A stretch of DNA of 64,000 nucleotides from Trichinella spiralis (lineage: Eukaryota; Nematoda; Enoplea; Trichinellida; Trichinellidae): contig CM012955.1 of NCBI GenBank assembly GCA_000181795.3, forward strand, positions 8,210,350 through 8,274,349. The letters are read 5' to 3'. Below the pieces are notes generated by a model. The model was not told the DNA's origin and did not search any database. It saw only the letters and a list, made by a program, of their open reading frames with translations. Positions 19,904-33,640 of this stretch are shown in pieces; positions within the stretch are counted from its first letter, which is position 1, and each line of letters opens with the position of its first letter. Made by a program: the position numbers and the translations under genes.

Positions 19904-22900
19904 TAACTTAATGATATTTATTTGATTTTTTATGTTGTACATTTGAAGAAAATAGTAACACTTTCATGAAAATCCAGTGATTTCGAGTTAGAACGTTGTT
20001 TCAGAGAATTTGAATAAAAATTTCAACATTTGTTCTCGACGTTGACGGACGCAAAAAATAATTTTCATAAATCAGGACTTCTACAATCAAGTGTATAATA
20101 AACAGATCAATTCAAAATAAAAGTAGTGAAAATATTAAACGAATTTAATATCTATATAATGTTATGCTCGAATAAACACGTGAAAAACAGCAGAATCATT
20201 TAAAATTGAAGTTTTTTCTTTACAAAAAATTGCTCTGTATTACTGTAGAAAACTGATATTTATCCTACGGTATTTGTATATGGTTTTTTTATTTATTTTT
20301 AATAATTGTTTTTTGAAACAAAGTTATTTAAAGAACTGTATTCCATTTTTTAATACAATTCATGATGGAATATTTTGCATTACTGTATGTTTTTTTGTGA
20401 TTTTATTATTGTTGAATGTGTGCAAACTTATTGAAAAAGAAGAGCAAAAATTTGATTGAATGAACAAAAATTATTTTTGATAAGTAATATATTTTGGCCT
20501 CACTGACGTATTTTATTTAAGCAACAAGAGAATGCAATGCTGAAATGCGGAATGAAAACGAAAATGAAAGCGTAACTTGTCGGCTTTGAGCAAAAGGCGG
20601 TTAGCAAATTTGGCGAACGCACACAAACGCCTCCTCTGCAAGCAACGTAAAGCGTGCAAACAGTACAGCTTGTTAGCTGCGTACAGTGTTCAATCAGCAA
20701 CTGAATAATGAAAGCTTGCTGCTTTTCTTTGATCTTACCGCTGGGTAATTTTAAAAATCTCATTTTCATTGTCAGCGGGGTGCAAACAACCCTCGTTCGC
20801 ATTTCAATGGCATTTGACGAACAAACGTTGAAGATTTGATTTAAAATCCGTTCTATACTAATTCCCATTGTCCTAGCAGAGTTTGTTACATTCATAATAA
20901 CGTAGATAATATAAGACAATAGCAGAACAGTTTTTAGTGAACAAGCTTAATAAAATCCCAGCAAACCGTGCTTCTATCAACTGTTTGTCAGCTCAGTCTA
21001 CTACTGTCACAGGTAAATAAACTGTAATTAATTCTTTGCATTGACGTGAACATTTGCATTTTGCACAAATTCCAGATATTCACTTTATCTTTCTCATGCA
21101 TGATTACTAATTTATTTATAGAACAAATAATTTATCTTAACGTCATCACATTTTTAATTTCAAATCTTACCATCATTTTTGTCATATTAGCGTTTGGAAA
21201 TGGGATTTCAATTTTGTGGATTTTGCTTCACAGGAAATGCATTCATTCACTTTCTCGAGCAAAATATTACCTTCAACAATCTTCTTACCGTTTTAATCAA
21301 ATTCTTCATAATCCATCATCAAAGTTTGCAACAATTTTTTTCTTGAAAGAATAAGAAAAAATGATATACTACATAATAAAAACTTTTAGCGCTATTCTCA
21401 TATTGTAAGCAAATAATAATTGTAAGTCTAATTATATATTTTTTAAAATTTAATGCTTTTTTGCTCATAAAATAAGCTCTCATTTTGTCTTCTATATGAA
21501 TACCGTCGAACAATAACAATATTAAGAATAATGATTTAATCTATAATCACTGTTCTAATTAAGATTAAGTTACAATCAGACGCAATTTAAGAATAACATA
21601 TTCAAAATACTATACTTATAAATTTAAATGATTTTAAGTTTAGTATTGTTAATGACGCTTATAATTTAATAACACTAATGAATAGTATGGATAATTACAC
21701 ATCACGAAATATTAATAACGTATAATAATTATCATTGCTTATGGAGAAGATTATGGTTGATATGTAAAAATATGTGGAGAACAAATAAAAGCATGACAAC
21801 AAGAAATTGAGTAATAACAATTTCACATCAACTCAAACATAGATACACTGGGAAACAGTTTATGCCGACAGTAATTTGCAATTTTGATATACAAAAAAGC
21901 GATGAAATTTCATAGTTATTTTCAATGGAATAAATTAAAAACAATATTACATGTATTCTCCATTTTATTCATAAGTACGCTATCTTCGAAATGATAATAA
22001 TTTAAAACAAAAATAATTGAACATTTTAATTAATTCATGTAATTTTATTTAAATAATACTGCTGAAGTTTATAAAATTAGCTGGTTATATGTGTATAAAC
22101 AGAGAATATTTAGTGCTAATCTTGAACAAGCAAAATCACTATAGATAAAATCGTTGATTAAAGAATTCAGTATTGTTTTAATTTTAGCATATATAATAAC
22201 AGTATAACACAATAATAATAACAATCTCTTGTTAACTTCAACACATTTGACTTTTTCATCATCATTTAACTCACTTTGAAATTGACAGAAAAGATGTTGC
22301 CGAAAAGCAGTACTTATCGTTGAAACATAATTCAAACCTTCAGGGCGGCATTTTTAAAGACTAAAAAGTAGATATGTAAAGTTTAAATTTTACTTATTTT
22401 TCCATTTATACAACATAATTTTTAAATATTTTGGATGCATTATCATATAATAAATACTACCTTTTATGATTCTATCAAAAATAGACAGACATTCTGCTGA
22501 TAAGAACACATTTGCATTATGCTTATTACGTGTACATTGTGAATATAATCTACAGTATGACTATGTGATAATCAGAAAGAAAACAGAATTGCACGAATGG
22601 ATATGCAAAATTAGAGTTGTATTAAAATTTAATTTAAACAAAAAATACTTAAATTGAAGTTTATTTCAAAATTTAATTCTTATTTATTTGCATTTTATTA
22701 GATATCTGCTTGCTAAAGAAATTTACTTTTAATAATAGAAACGAACTATGCTGCATAATTCATATCGTTAAATTGGAAAAATTTTACATTTTTCTATATT
22801 TTTTTCAAATTTAAAGTTTTTAATAAATTCGTCATAAACCAAAGTAAGGATGTGCTGGGATGAAAAAACATTACATTCGTTGAATACGCCAAACGTTACC

Positions 22901-24148
22901 GTGCTTCATTTATTAAGATCTTGAAAATAAACATTTTGTAAATTTAAAAGAGCAATCAGAAACTGAATTTTTTACAATAAATCATTCGTTAAACTCACAG
23001 ACAAATAGTTGAACAAATAGTTTGGAAAGAGAATAAAAAAGAAATGTTCGTGGAATTTTATCAGATATTTATTTTTTTTAGATGTGCAAGCAAAAGTATC
23101 TCTGTGGATATATTTGAAAAATTAAAAAGTTAGAGAAATTTGCCTTGAAGTATTTATTGTTTTCCAAAATGCTTTGGAAAGAATTGATAAATTTCTGCAA
23201 TGTCATCTTTAAGAAAATATTCTGAAATTAGACAACCAATGCAAAAATGACATTGTAATGCGCTAGGGTTTTCTGAAAGGCAGTTTATGAAATTGTTAAT
23301 TGCATTTCGTGAAATTGCACCTTATGCAAAAATATTTTCAAACTAAAGTATAGTATTTAAAAAATTGAAATATTTTTACACATTTTCATACGGACTATAT
23401 ACAGAAAAATGGTATTGCCATGTCAGTGCATTGTTGTGAAGCTTGAACAGTTTGGCCATTGACCATATTTGCGAGTAAAATTCTGCTAAAATGATAAATC
23501 CATTTTATACAAAAAGCATCAACAGCACTATTGTAAACAAATCAAATTGAAATTTGGGCGTGACTTGAAATATGGCAATTTTGAAAAAGTTTCTCAAAGA
23601 TTCCAATGTAGTATTTGGAAAATGTCAAAATGCGAAATGAAGAAAACAAATTTCATTTCATATAATACCTTTATTTAAAAAAAATGGTATTTGATATAGC
23701 AGAATGAAACAGTTACAATAATTTTTCAGACTTGGTCAAACATATCTGAGATGTTTTCAAGCAATTAAAATCTTGCATGGAATTCAGTAACAAAATTAAG
23801 CCTATTGTTTGAGTGCGTGTTTAAGAAGGCGTAGCTTGTTAGTTGGTAGAATTTTTGTATCTTGAATTTTATAATTTCCTTTTAAACTTAAATTAAATGT
23901 TTGTCCGCTCTATTCGGCATTTCCTTTTTAAAAACAAAATGTTCTCATTAACAACACGCCTACTGTTTGCGCAAAACACGCCGCTCCGCGGCAAAATGCA
24001 GTGTAAACCGACGTCTAGATTATTATTTACTTGCTGGTCACCGGCAGCTCATTTTTATTCGTTTTGCTTCGGAAAGGCATACTGTCTGCGTCAAACCTTT
24101 CATTTCCGTTTCTATCAAAAATTTATTTCATCATTATTCTCAAAAGCA
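19904..24148. other. AT-rich intergenic DNA with one GC-richer island
   Basis: No supported gene. A GC-richer island lies at about 20530-20720 (repeated cgcacaca, gcgtgcaaac and gcaagcaacg phrases). A 139-codon minus-strand open frame across it (20919-20500) has no family features and looks incidental to the base composition. The rest is AT-rich and stop-dense. Confidence 0.5.
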
Positions 24149-24214
24149 ATGTCGAATTCGAAACAAGAAGAAAAAGCAAAAGTGAATCAATCTCAGGATG
24201 AACTATGCGTCAAG
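24149..24214 (+). CDS. Possible first coding exon of an unrecognised gene
   Basis: The ATG at 24149 opens a 22-codon hydrophilic stretch (MSNSKQEEKAKVN...) that ends at a good donor, AAG|gtaact at 24214/24215. The upstream 250 bases (23897-24148) are also open in this frame and GC-richer, with a CCGCTCCGCGGC palindrome near 23980, which suits a 5' UTR or promoter. I found no downstream exon to join to it. The next convincing exon on this strand is the Sp gene 7.8 kb away, and its leader has an in-frame stop. Treat as a candidate only. Confidence 0.3.
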
Positions 24215-27200
24215 GTAACTTCACGGATATTATAATTTTTTGCCAACTAAAGTTGAAAAGTATATTGTCTGATGCTTGACGAAAAAATTATCATCATTTA
24301 TTACTAAGTGATGCACTTGACATTTATTACATCTTTTTAATTATACAATGCTTACAATTTAGATGTATTTCTTGTACAAACTTTATGTTTCAAGCAAAAC
24401 TGATGCACAAATGACGTTGTTGTAAGGTGCGATTTTTTGCATAAAAATTATTTGAATTGAGCAACTTTTTTTAACTGATAAACATTCATTTAAAATTAAA
24501 AGAGCATTTCTTTTCTACGTGTGATATCCATGCAAATTTTTCAACGTGAAACAAAAAGATATTTTAAAATCGAATACAGTGCAATATATGCTATGCAATA
24601 ATGCACACAAGCGATTAGGTAGACAAAAGTAGAGAATCTTCAATTCACATTGATCGTGATTAGATGCACAGTTATCGAATGTTTGTCTTGCGTTGGTAGT
24701 TTTTTATGAAAATAATGGGAAAATATTTATTTAAAATAGAATAATGGTGAATGTTCAAATGTGATATTCTGAAAAAGAATGCAACTTCTAAAGTTGCATT
24801 GATATGTATAAAATTCAATTATTCAGACTTAAAATTCATGATAATGAACAAAGGTTTTAGAACTTTTTTATGTTGCATCTGTGGTTCACTAGTGCGTCCA
24901 TTGTTAAATGAAAAATGTATGCTTAAAGAGATATGAATTGAACCTATTTTAACATGGTTTGAGAAAAAGGTTTTTTTACGAAAAGCAAATTTCAACAAAA
25001 CGTAGCTTTTAATAGTGTAATTATTTTCTCTTTTTAAAATGGTAAATTTATTTGAAGAATTTATTTTCTTTAACATGAAAAAAATTATGCAAATAACTCT
25101 TAAATGCGTATGGAAAGATTTTGCTTTATCTATTTCTATTCCCACTTGCAAATTTGCATTTTATTTACAAAGCACTATTATTTGCTTCTTTACTAAAAAA
25201 GACATGCATTTTTATTTAAAACTTATTTTAAATAATGTACATATTGTAAATTATTTACGGCATATGCATTTGAACAAAAACAACCGTGCAATGAATTGGT
25301 TCAGTGCCATTTGTTTATTCGTGAAATTTACATTTGATTAGAAATATCTGACATTCAAGCAAGAAACTATTTAAAAAATTTAATTAATTTACTTAACGTA
25401 TATAATAAAAACTAGCATCAATTGAGTGTAAATCTTCAATGTAGAGTTAAAATATGATTAAAAATTGTCATACCTGATGATTCAAGATTTCAATTTTGGC
25501 ATGAAATGCATCCATCGATTAGCTCGGTCATTATTTTATGTGTTAGATTGATTGGTTTATGTCTGTTTTTTGTCACCATTTCCACTATCTGCATGGCAAA
25601 TATCAACAACGTAAAACATCCTTTAATTTGTCAAATCTCTTAAGGTGCGACAGGGCTCTATTACAACTTATCATACAATGATTTTCAGATGAACACATGT
25701 CTGAAGCGGCGAATGATCAAAACCTTTCTTTTGGAAGAGCATTTTATTATTTCTTTTTTCTTTCTACATTTTATACGTATTTCAGCTGCTGCAATGTCAT
25801 CGACACATAGCGTTTTAAAAAGCTTGCGGTTTTATCATAAAATAACAACTTAAAATATGTTTTGAAAAAATAGCATTACTATTAATTTCAGAGTAAAAAT
25901 GCTGCTGCCTACAAACAAATATGCGAAAAACTGAAATGCGTGTTACAATACTTTTATCAGCAAATAACTGGCAAAATGTTTCTAACTTCATCAAATTGTC
26001 TGTTGTTAAATCTCAGACATTTTATCATTGTTTACCACAGCACTTTATTTTCCTTTAGATAGCTTTCTGTAGTTTATGCTTTTCCGATAGCATTTGTGAA
26101 TGCTTTTAATTAAAATTTGAGAAATGCCCTATATTGTATTATTAAAATCTATTATTACAGCATTTAGTTTCTTAAAATGCCCTGCATTAATTGCCGTGTA
26201 CCATGTATTATCATAATTCTTAAATTTTAAAAGTATTTACAGCAATGGATTGCACAATGTACAGAAAGCAGCGGCAATAGAGTACTTATAAATGTGAGGA
26301 TTTCTTGTTTGATATTGAAAAAAAATGACTTGCTTGAACTAAAGCATAAAACGTAATGCAGAGTTCTCGCGTTAATTTTTTCCGTTTAGGTTTTATTTCA
26401 TAATATCCAATAGAGAGATTTATTTCTTGTTTTTTCTATGCAGACAACCCAGACCTTTCCCATGACAAAATATCATCTGATAATGGTGGTTATTTATTTT
26501 TTTTCTGTTAACAGTAATAAACAAACTGTAGTTATGTTTAAAAATTTGTAACAATAACAATTTTTTGATATTGTATATTTGTGAAAAAAATTGTGTGACG
26601 ATTTGTACAAATTTTAACAATACCAGCGTCAGATTGTAAGGCAGTCACAACTGCTGATTGATTACCGCTGTATAAGCAGTGAACAAAAGTCTAGGTTGAA
26701 TGATATTATTTCTCTACGTAAATCATGTTTGTCGCACTGGAAAAGCACGTCAAACTTGACAATTTGACACCGCCTTGATGACCTGACTCATCGATGAGAA
26801 GGTTTGCCTTGTCTATTTTCGCTACGATGCCATTCTGCAACTGCCTCAGGTGACTGTAGAAAAAGTACTGTAATTTTTCCTGACCAAGACAGTTTGGCTA
26901 TTATTTTGGCTCTTTCCAGATCAGCTGAAACTAGAACTAACATTTATCTTGCCCCACCTTTATTGAAATGTCCTACTTCATACAAGCTCTGTTTGTTATT
27001 ACCTTAAATTTGAAGTTTTTTGGTTTATTTAAATATCAAAACAACATTCAGCCAGCAGTTATCAAAGCAGTAAATATATTTTGCTAATCTTAAAACATGG
27101 AATATTAGTATTAGTTTGTCTTAAAATGAAAAATCAACGTAATGTAGCTTCAAGTATATTTCTTGCTAAATGCTACTGAAAACAAGTCAAGCTTAGTCTT

Positions 27201-30200
27201 TTGCACCCCAAAGATTATTAAGTTCTTAAACTTGCTATGACTACCGGGAATACGCAATGTTTGCACATAGGATTCCAGCTTAAAGTGTCCGACATTCCAC
27301 GGATAATTTCAGCAAGTAGAAGCTGACAAGTGGTCGAAACTTAATGTGATGAAACTTCTAAGGACGGAGCAGTCCATAGCTGCAGTACCTCCCACAATAT
27401 TATGTTCATTTTATCAAGGCATATTATTTACAAAGTAAACAATAAGTTTTAATTACATAAGCGCTCAGAAACAAATGTAAGATATTAAATGTAATAATCA
27501 TAAGCTACAGATTTTCAAAACTTGAAATTATGCATTATAAACTCATTTTCTTTATTTATAGGTGGTGATTACTTATATTTATTTTATATGTAGTTCATAA
27601 TACATAAAAATATTGCAACAACATTATACAATGCAAAATCTTGAACGCTATTTTAATTGCTGAAAAAATGATGTAAAACTACTTGTTCTAAAAGTAAACT
27701 GTTTTGTAATTTTAACAAAAATTTTTCATAAGTATCTGTTCAAATGTGCCATGATTTTAATCTTATTAATGGTTAAATTTCCTTCATAATGACATTGTTA
27801 CGGAAATGCAAATGCATGCACTACTTAAAACTGTAAACCAGTCTTTTCTTGCTGCATTAATTAAAACTGTTTATTTTTATGAACAGAATAACGTTACTTC
27901 CATTTTAAAATTGTGCATTAAACGCTTTTAAGTTTTGTGGCTTTTTTCTTAAATGCTCCATTACTAAAGATTCAGTAAAATCAAAATTGAATTGGAAATC
28001 TTAGTCATTGATGACATAATAAATGAACATACACATTACATGTATTACAGGAAGTATATAAAGATGCATATTAAAAACTTTGTGATTTTGTTAAAGTTCA
28101 GTATTGTTAATGATGCTTCTAGCTGCTGAGGATGAGCATCTCGTTTTCCGTTTTAAAAGCAATCCTCCATTACCAACGTAATATACTTGTCATAATTAAA
28201 CTGAAAATGTTTTTGAAAATGCAACGTATAACTTTAAACTTGCAATTTTTGTTTTTAATAACAATTGTATTTGTAATTAATTATAAAAGTGGAAATATTT
28301 AATAATGGATAAGTTAGAGCAAAACAATGTAATATTACGGGAAAAAAGCAAACTTGGTAAAATGAGTAAAATTAGAACACGCATGAATCACAAAATTCAA
28401 GGTCAGCAATATTGAAATCTACAAAGCAATAATGATTCATTTCACGGCAATAAATGCACTTCCAGATTAATTTAAATTTATATTTTGTAAAATTTCAAAA
28501 TTTCACTACAAGTTTTAAAGATTAATATTTACTGCACATTCCGGTAGTGGTTGGCTAAGCATTTTTGCAACTTTATTTTAACTAGCATGAAATCTGAAAA
28601 TAATAAGCGATCTGTTTTTGAAAAAAGTGATCAGAAGTACCAATCAATCAAATGTAACATTTTCTGACTCTGATTTCATTTTAGCTTTTGCTGTTTTACA
28701 ATTGCTGAACTCTGCTAAACATTTTGCTATTTTGCACAAACAGCAGTTTGCAACAAAACGCCTATTATTTTAAGAATTGCACATTTTTATTGATTGATGA
28801 AAGAATGTTTTTAATACTTAAATTATTAAATAATTATTACATCAAAAAATGAAAATCATTTTATGCTTACCAGAATGAATGAAATGCAAAAGATGTCCAT
28901 TATAATGGAATATTAAAATGTTGTGTTTACACATTTTCATCACATAAAGTGAATGAAAAATCAGTTGAATATAAATTAGGTTATCATAGTAACGATATAA
29001 TCATAAATTTTATTAAAGTCATTATACTAAAAAAATTTGCATATGATGTGCACTGAATTCTGTTTTACGAAATTGTGAACATGTGCAAGTGGTATTTTGC
29101 ATTGCATTCTTTAGAAATTGATAAAAAATAACACGGAACATAGCTATTCAAACATGTGAATAAAAGCAGATGATGAAAAAATATCAAAAATTTGTAAACG
29201 CCTTTCCTTTTATCATTGCCATCAAGGGCAAATATTACAGTATGCTTTAGTAAAAGCACTGTCGAACAGTGTCTTTGGAAGGAATAATAACGCACTTTTT
29301 TATTTGAAATTTTAGTCATTTGTTATAATAAAAACTTGAAATTGCGCAATACATTTTGTCATTGCCAGTTTTTGTCATTCATAAGCTTTACTTTTGTATA
29401 AGATGTATTGTTTTTAAATAATATTTGTTCTTGCTTACAGTTGAATATTTCCCATTAATAATTATCAAGAATGTGATAAAATAAAAAAACAAAGAAGGGA
29501 ATGCATATAGTTTGCTTTTCACTGCAGCTAATTTTTTGAAATAGAAAATTAAATATTACTTTAGAGCTTTATTCATGCGTCGCATACATATTACGTTCAA
29601 TTCGAGTTATTTTGGTTACAAAATATTTCTTTTTCCGTGAAATGCATAGAAGATGTTTCATCGTCATTTGAAATATTGACTAATAAAATATTTTGATTGA
29701 CACTGCTATGTACTTTGAAACAAAGATTTGTATGCACGCGTAGAGAAGCAGAAGCGATTTGTAAAAACTGACTGATTTATTAGCCAGCTTTTTACTTTTT
29801 TACATCATCGTGCATATTTTTATTTTCTGTTTTTGTGACTAGTAGAGCAATTCTTGAACTATATGGTAATGTTTATAGTTTCATATCTTCATTTTTCACT
29901 GTTTCCAATGATAACACTTTTTTTTGTAATTTGTTTTCAGACTTTGAAAATTAATTTCAGATTAGTAAAATTAACACATTCAAATGATGAAATATTTATT
30001 GCAATCACAGTAGGCAAGTAAAAGAAAAAAATTTAACAGTAACAGTTATAATTTTGCTTTGTTATCAAACGTATGATTGTAATTATTTCATTGATTGGTT
30101 GACGTTTATCATTTGTACAGTATTCAGTTATAACTTTAAAACGAAAAATCTAGAAGTATTTTATTTGTTGTAAAGCATGTTTAAGTTGTGATCAACAATA

Positions 30201-30459
30201 ATCGATTTCATCAATCCACTGCGTCTGTAATCACACTGGGCATTGTTTTCAATGTAATAACTATATAGAGCGAATTGTATTTAATTATAACATATGCTGT
30301 TGCACTATTTATTATTATTTGTAATGTGGAATTAACAGAAATATATTTTTATTTTATTCGATTGCGTGCCCCATTATAGATATTGATTTTGCTTTTGAAT
30401 GGAAAAAAACATAAAAGTGGCTGCTTGTTTTTCAGAAATATTCTCTTTATTTTATTCTT
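24215..30459. other. Gene desert
   Basis: About 6.2 kb of very AT-rich sequence with no exon I can support. Two somewhat GC-richer pockets, about 26730-26990 and 27200-27400, contain short open stretches in different frames and may be decayed coding sequence or regulatory DNA, but nothing is recognisable. Confidence 0.5.
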
Positions 30460-31901
30460 TCCGCTTAGCTTAAAAAGCTGGTGCACACTTTTGATGAGCG
30501 GCAAAAGTTCAAACGTTCAAAGGAATTGATACGCGCTAGCAATGCGCTTTAACATGAAAGAAATAATGCCGGCTTTGGCGTTGAGAGTGCGCCTCCCCGA
30601 CGTTCACATTTGTTGCTAGCTTATGTTTTCCAAAGAGCGCAGCTGTCGTATGTCTATTGGCAACGGTAATTTATCGTCGTCATCTGTGTATATGTGCGCG
30701 CGTGTGTGCATGTGTGGCTGTTTGTTGGCTGGTTGATTGTCCAAAAACAAGAAATTTGAAATCTAACCAATGTTATACATACATACATGCATATATATAT
30801 ATATATACGTGTATTAAATGTTGATGTAACATTTAATAGTTTCTTTTACCAGCAGTTGTTAGACAGTTTACAAATCAGAATATAATTCTTTTTATATAGT
30901 GTAGTATAGTATGATATAGTATAGTTTAGTTTAAGGAAAAAAATAAGGCCAGAAGGGTGGTTTATGGAATGAACAGAAAATTTGGCAAAATGACGCACGT
31001 CAGTCGTCAGTTGGACGACGCCGCTTAAACCCTGAGGGCAAATAAAAATCTAGGTAAAAGGACATGAGCATTGGCCGGCGGTCAGCCCGTGGCCAATTCA
31101 TACATAGCACACAATGCCAACTCGTTGGCGCGATAATGACGGCCCGTCGTACAACAACTGGTTGCGCCTGTTGGCCGTGTCAACAGGAGGCAGACCTGAT
31201 GTGGCGCAGCATCCTTTGATTGGTGCCGTCTCTCATCCATCATTGTCTTGTGTTGGTGACGTGCGAGACGATTAAGTTCGCCACCCCCGCCAGCCCACCG
31301 CTCAATGAGCACACCCACTTTCATTGCTAGGCCGCCTGGCACAAAAGCCGACGGCTATGCTTGGCCTCTCACAGATTAACCAGCTTGCAACTACAAAGCA
31401 ACGCCGCGACGTTTCTCATTGGTCAGCGCCACATCAAAGCATCATTTGCTCAATAGGGGTCGGCGGTCAACGACAAAGGATCGCCGCATTCAGTGGGTGG
31501 AGCAACGTTGCTGCTTGTCTACTATTATTTCGCTTTTTCTTCTCCTTCTTCTTTCTGCTTAGCGCTAGTTAGTTAGTCAGTCAGTCATTTCGAGTCAAAG
31601 CCGGCCGGTCGGTCGCTCGTTTATTCAATTGCTTTCTCTCATTTTGCATTTAACTTGCGTTTACTTCTTTCTTTCTTTCTTGCTCTTGCTTTTGCTTTTG
31701 CTCTCTCACTCTCTCTCTCGCCTACTCTTCCATTTTTTCTTCCACATAAACGTACATCATCATTCATTTATTTTCTTTTCGTTATATTAGTAATATATAT
31801 ATGTATCATTTTATATTTATCGCATTTCTATTTCTTTCTGATTCTTTTTTCAATATTTAATATAATATATATGTATACATTATTTTTCTTTTTAATTTCA
31901 G
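30460..31901 (+). promoter_or_regulatory. GC-rich island and probable promoter of the Sp-family gene
   Basis: The longest GC-rich block of the window, lying directly 5' of the Sp gene in otherwise AT-rich DNA. It contains CCAAT-type boxes (ggccaatt near 31092, gattggtg near 31218, cattggtc near 31418), a CACCC/GC-box cluster ccacccccgccagcccacc at 31280-31298, many CpG and GGC/GCC steps, and a long pyrimidine tract at 31640-31740. The block ends at an AG acceptor (ttaatttcag, ending 31901) just before the exon with the start codon, so the leader is either spliced or trans-spliced. Long open frames across it (31342-31082 minus, 31324-31572 plus) follow from GC content and show no protein family. 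Confidence 0.6.
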
Positions 31902-31997
31902 TACGTTCTGCCGTATACTCAAAGTGATTGACCAAAAAACTTAAAAAAATTGTCGCGCATTTTTTCAAATCTTTTCCCTATCATCATTTTACGTGCT

Positions 31998-33059
31998 ATG
32001 ATGATGATGCTGAACCAGAAGACTGAGCATAGTGACATGGTAAGCAAAATCACAATTTAACGCGTTTTCTACAAACACACTACTACATCGTGCATGTGAA
32101 ATATTCATTCTCTCTTTCTCTTTCTCTCTCTTTGTATTCTGTTGTTATATCATATGTATTTTCATGATTCTTTTCCATTTTAGAAACTGACTGAAACAAA
32201 CAGCAAACCGTTATTCAGGCCGTGGTGCGGCGGCGAAAATGAGCCGACAAAATTAGAACCGTATTCACCACCGTTAATTAGCGGATGTCCAGCACCAGTT
32301 GAACCATGGCGTACACCATCATTGGCCAGTTATCCAACCAGTCCACTTTGTTCAACTGATCCAACGTTATTGTTTCGTCTATTTCCGGTTGCTGTAGCAG
32401 CTATGGGATTGCGACCCACGACTACTGCTTTGGGCAGCGGTGGTTATTCACCACCAGTCACTCTATTCAATCCAGTAACAAGCAAACAACCATATGAAAC
32501 TGATCTATCAGCAGCAACTGTAGTGACTGCCAGTACTGTACCTTGGACATCAGCCGCACCAGCCTTGTACAGTCCAATTGTTCAGCAACCTTATGCAGTC
32601 AGGTCCAGCAATGCATTTAGCACTAATGTGCCGTCGCAAATGAACAATGGTACCAACAACTTGACCGTTGTACCATCACCGAGTACACGAAAATGTCGCC
32701 GTTGTCAGTGTCCAAATTGTTTGAAATCTGAACCAACGGCTGATTCAAGCGGACGAAAAATGCACATTTGCTGCATACCAGGATGCGGAAAGTCATACGG
32801 CAAAACATCACATCTGAAAGCTCATCTTCGTTGGCATGCTGGTGAGAAACCGTTCGTCTGCAACTGGCTATTTTGTGGCAAACGTTTTACAAGAAGCGAC
32901 GAATTGCAACGTCATTTGCGTACTCACACAGGAGATAAGCGTTTTGCTTGTGCTCAGTGTGGAAAGCGATTTATGCGCAGTGACCATTTGAGCAAGCATT
33001 CACGCACTCACAGCGATGTACGACTTATTGGTAAATCGACAGCGGCCGAAGCGCATTAG
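31998..33059 (+). CDS. Sp-family zinc-finger transcription factor (Btd box plus three C2H2 fingers)
   Basis: Two exons, 31998-32039 and 32184-33059, join in phase to give 305 residues. The Btd box CRRCQCPNC is at 185-193 and three C2H2 fingers at about 207-290 have helices KTSHLKA, RSDELQR and RSDHLSK. These are the Sp recognition residues, so it should bind GC boxes in the nucleus. The fingers match the Sp5/Sp6-9/buttonhead branch better than KLFs. The N-terminus (1-180) is Pro/Ser/Thr-rich. FRPW at 25-28 resembles Groucho-binding WRPW-type motifs; that role is a guess. The usual Sp box (SPLALLAATC) appears reduced to a SPL remnant near residue 67. The protein ends only 15 residues after finger 3. 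AATAAA lies at 33409-33414. Sp5/8-type factors act in Wnt, limb and head development; the exact orthologue is not decided. Confidence 0.96.
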
Positions 33060-33429
33060 GCGTCACCGCTGATCATCTATAAAGCTGCGGTGTCAGGTTT
33101 TAATCCTCCCTTTTCCAACATTGCTTTATTTGCCTTATTATTTGGCGGACTTGCTCTTTATTTTACCTTCCCGATTTTGTGCCATGATGATGATCACTAT
33201 TACAGTAACCGCGATTATAACAACAGACTGCTGTTTTGTAATGTATCGTCGTCATCTGACTGACTTTTTTTTCTTATTTACCCTTTTCCTTTTTTCCATT
33301 CTTATTTGTCGTAAAATCTCTGGCTAGCTGCAAACACCGTTGCGTTTGCTGGTGTATCTTTTTGATTCTAATCTATTTATGTCTTATTATTTTATTTTTT
33401 ACTGTTTTAATAAATGGTGAAGTTTTCAA

Positions 33430-33640
33430 TGACAGTGTTAGATTACGGTAAACGCTGATGGCATTGAACCAGACTGGACCAGGCGCAAATTAGAACAGCC
33501 AATTTGAATAGGACACCGAGGACGCGTAAATCATCGGTTGGTGATTTATGACCGCAGTCGATGATCACGCGCACGAAACGCTTCTCTGGCAGACATCTGT
33601 CCTCAGAGGAGGGCAGAAAATTTTGCGCATTCTTTTTTCT
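33430..33640. promoter_or_regulatory. GC-richer island 3' of the Sp gene
   Basis: About 210 bases near 50% GC just after the Sp gene poly(A) signal, with ggaccaggcgc, gaggacgcgtaaatc and gatcacgcgcacg phrases. Frames are open on both strands but weak. Could be an enhancer or an unrecognised exon. Confidence 0.3.

Noticed and set aside
20500-20919. 139-codon open frame on the minus strand
   Set aside because: No family motif, no supporting splice sites, and odd Cys/Ile-rich composition; it spans a GC-richer island where stops are fewer by chance.
26730-27400. Possible decayed gene in the desert
   Set aside because: Short open stretches in different frames with no family match; too weak to call.
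31082-31342. 86-codon minus-strand frame in the Sp promoter island
   Set aside because: Low stop density is explained by GC content; no protein features.
31324-31572. 82-codon plus-strand frame in the Sp promoter island
   Set aside because: Ends in pyrimidine-tract Phe/Leu runs; promoter-like rather than coding.
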